Assembly: GCA_943736015.1 (NCBI GenBank) | Contig: OX031070.1 | Location: 20,171,673 to 20,235,672 of the forward strand | Reading direction: 5' to 3' | DNA: 64,000 nt | Source: Tridacna crocea | Lineage: Eukaryota > Mollusca > Bivalvia > Cardiida > Cardiidae | In this document: positions 62,384 through 64,000 of the stretch, one piece after another | Layout: every line of letters begins with the position of its first letter | How positions within the stretch are numbered: the first letter of the stretch is position 1 | Position numbers and translations under genes: made by a program | Notes under the pieces: model-generated | The model's database searches: none | What the model was told of the DNA's origin: nothing | What the model saw: the letters and a program-made list of their open reading frames with translations, nothing else

Positions 62384-62610
62384 TTAACTCATTACCACAC
62401 AATCCCTACTTTTGATGCCCCTGAGAAAGAAGCCTTTTGAAAACACGGTGGGAAAAGGAGAAAATACTGGTAACCAGCATTTTCTCCATTTCCCACAGTG
62501 TTTTCTACCCTTCCCAGAACAAATTTCAATTTTTACAGTCACCTTTACTTTGTCGTCTGCAAGTGCTTTCAATTTGGACCAGTCTAAAATTTTCTCGTGT
62601 GGTAAAGAGT
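62384..62610 (+). mobile_element. TTAA MITE, subfamily A, right TTAA replaced by poly-C
   Basis: TTAACTCATTACCACACAATC to GTGGTAAAGAGTT, then a run of C and A (62611-62632) in place of AA. Confidence 0.88.
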
Positions 62611-62689
62611 TCCCCCCCCCCCCACCCCCCTTTTGTAAAACAGAATTTATTTTGGTTGTCAAGCCTGACAAGCTACTGACAAGCTAACC

Positions 62690-62795
62690 AGAAATTGTGT
62701 CAGACTTTTTTGTTTACATGATGCTGTTTTTTCATTGGCCGATAAGACTTTGGTAGACCTGTCAATTAATATTGGCAGAAAGGTCAATTATGTGA
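62690..62795 (+). repeat. Dispersed repeat shared with 21887-22016
   Basis: AATTGTGTCAGACTTTTTTG, TTACATGAT, TTTCATTGGC, GATAAGAC and GGCAGAAAGGTCAATTAT occur in order. Confidence 0.7.
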
Positions 62796-62947
62796 TGACT
62801 TGCTTGGTACCACACATGGCATTTGTGAGAGCATGGGTTATATACTCTGTGATTGTATGATTAGATGATCAGTTTCTGGACACTACATTTCCTGAGCTTG
62901 AGGGTAATACATTTTTGTTTGTGTGTTCACTTAACTTTTTTCATTCA

Positions 62948-63175
62948 TTAACCCTTTACCACATAGTGACAACTTTTGACAACCCTGAGACAGAGGCCTT
63001 TTGAAAACATTTTGGGAAAAGGAGAAAATGCTGGTAAACAGCATTTTCTCCTTTTTCCAAAAAGTTTTCTACCTTATAAAAGAAAATTGCACCATTTGAG
63101 CCACTTTGAAATTGTTGTCTTCAGATGCTTTCAATTTAGATAGGTCTAAAATTTTGCCATCTGGTAAAGAGTTAA
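62948..63175 (+). mobile_element. TTAA MITE, subfamily A
   Basis: TTAACCCTTTACCACATAGTG to GGTAAAGAGTTAA; loop region GCTGGTAAACAGC. Confidence 0.88.
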
Positions 63176-63369
63176 CTTCATCAGTGGTTTGTTTTAGACA
63201 CTCTTTGAGCAAGTTGAGCTGTACCTGTTGTCAGTTTAAAGTCTTTCGTGCTTTCATGTTTTATCCACTTGTTATGTTCTCATTCTAACTGGAAGATTGC
63301 TTTTTTTGTAGTAGGGGTTTGTTGCTCATAGACATTCTTTTTAAAACATCCATGGTTCACTGAACTCTT

Positions 63370-63550
63370 AACTAAATAGCACCATGTTTCAATGACCCTG
63401 GCGAAAACTTGCATTTTTTCCATTTCCCAGTGGTTTTTACCTTTTTCATAAAAAATCCTATCTTTTTAATAGCAACATTTATTTTGTTGTCTGTGAGTAA
63501 TTTCTGTTTACAAGACAAATCTAAATTTCTCTATTCTGTAAAGAGTTTTT
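63370..63550 (+). mobile_element. Decayed MITE
   Basis: CTTAACTAAATAGCACCATG start and a CTGTAAAGAGTT end; the hairpin is reduced. Confidence 0.45.
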
Positions 63551-63583
63551 AGAATTTTAACAAAACAGACATTTTTTTTTTTT

Positions 63584-64000
63584 AAGCTCCACTGGCAGAA
63601 GGCCAGCGAGCTTATGTCATGGCCCGGTGTCCATTGTGTGTCTGTGCATGCATGTGTCCGTGCGTGTGTTAACTTTTATTTAATCATCTTCTTCTCTGAA
63701 ACTACTCATCCAATTTTGATGAAACTGCACAGAAATGATCCTTCCATGGTCCTCTTCAGAATTCCTTGAAAGAATTTTATTCCTTCAAAAACTGAAAAAA
63801 TTGAAAAAAAATTAAAAATCTTCTTCTCTGAAACCATAAGGCCTAGGGCTACCAAATTTGGCATGTAGCTTCTTCTAGTGGACCTCTACCAAGTTCCTTC
63901 AAATAATAGCCCTGGGGTTAAAATTGGCCCTGCTGTGGGGGTCACAAGTTTTATATGGGCTTATATAGGGAAAACTTCAAAATTCTTCTGGTACCGAGCC
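63584..64000 (+). repeat. GGCCAGCGAGC-type dispersed repeat, cut by window edge
   Basis: It begins GGCAGAAGGCCAGCGAGC, then a TGTGTCCGTGCGTGTG-like tract and CCAATTTTGATGAAACTGC. Related pieces lie at 26330, 29550 and 37061. Confidence 0.65.

Overview
The window is eukaryotic nuclear DNA: AT-rich, with four multi-exon protein genes on GT-AG introns (one GC-AG) set in a sea of short non-coding mobile elements. Protein similarity and the repeat types (tRNA-derived SINEs, a repeat carrying the motif CAGGCTAATCT, and a repeat beginning GGCAGAAGGCCAGCGAGC) suggest a bivalve mollusc. That assignment is inference; no search was run. No bacterial genes, CRISPR arrays, rRNA or functional tRNA genes were seen.

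Layout. 1-3092: intergenic, with a SINE and two MITEs. 3093-10284, minus strand: tektin-1 in six coding exons, complete (402 aa). About 10285-12068: divergent promoter region. 12069-30300, plus strand: mitochondrial citrate carrier (SLC25A1) in seven exons, complete (304 aa); its first intron is 10.4 kb and packed with repeats. 30301-44655: gene-free repeat landscape with a mariner relic, a 932-bp hAT-like element, foldbacks, a SINE and nested MITEs. 44656-49678, minus strand: theta-class glutathione S-transferase in four exons, complete (233 aa). 49679-51791: second divergent intergenic space. 51792 onward, plus strand: the first ten recognisable exons of an unconventional myosin of class XIX (mitochondrial myosin), motor-domain part only; the gene runs off the right edge.

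The genes form two head-to-head pairs, TEKT1/SLC25A1 and GSTT/MYO19. Tektin-1 is an axonemal doublet-microtubule protein. The citrate carrier (inner membrane) and myosin XIX (outer membrane) are both mitochondrial, but nothing in the sequence shows that the pairs are co-regulated.

The most striking content is one family of roughly 220-240 bp TTAA-flanked MITEs with ends like CCCWTTACCA...TGGTAAWGGG, each built around a near-perfect hairpin (arms about 32 bp, 3-nt loop). About 45 copies have both ends recognisable and some 25 more are decayed, close to one per kilobase. At least four subfamilies (called A-D here) have different hairpin sequences, yet each stays self-complementary. Copies occur in tandem sharing a single TTAA, nested inside one another at TTAA, and as chimeras with two like ends. 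Subfamily names are mine. A is + when its ACAATCCCTACTTTTGACG end is on the left.
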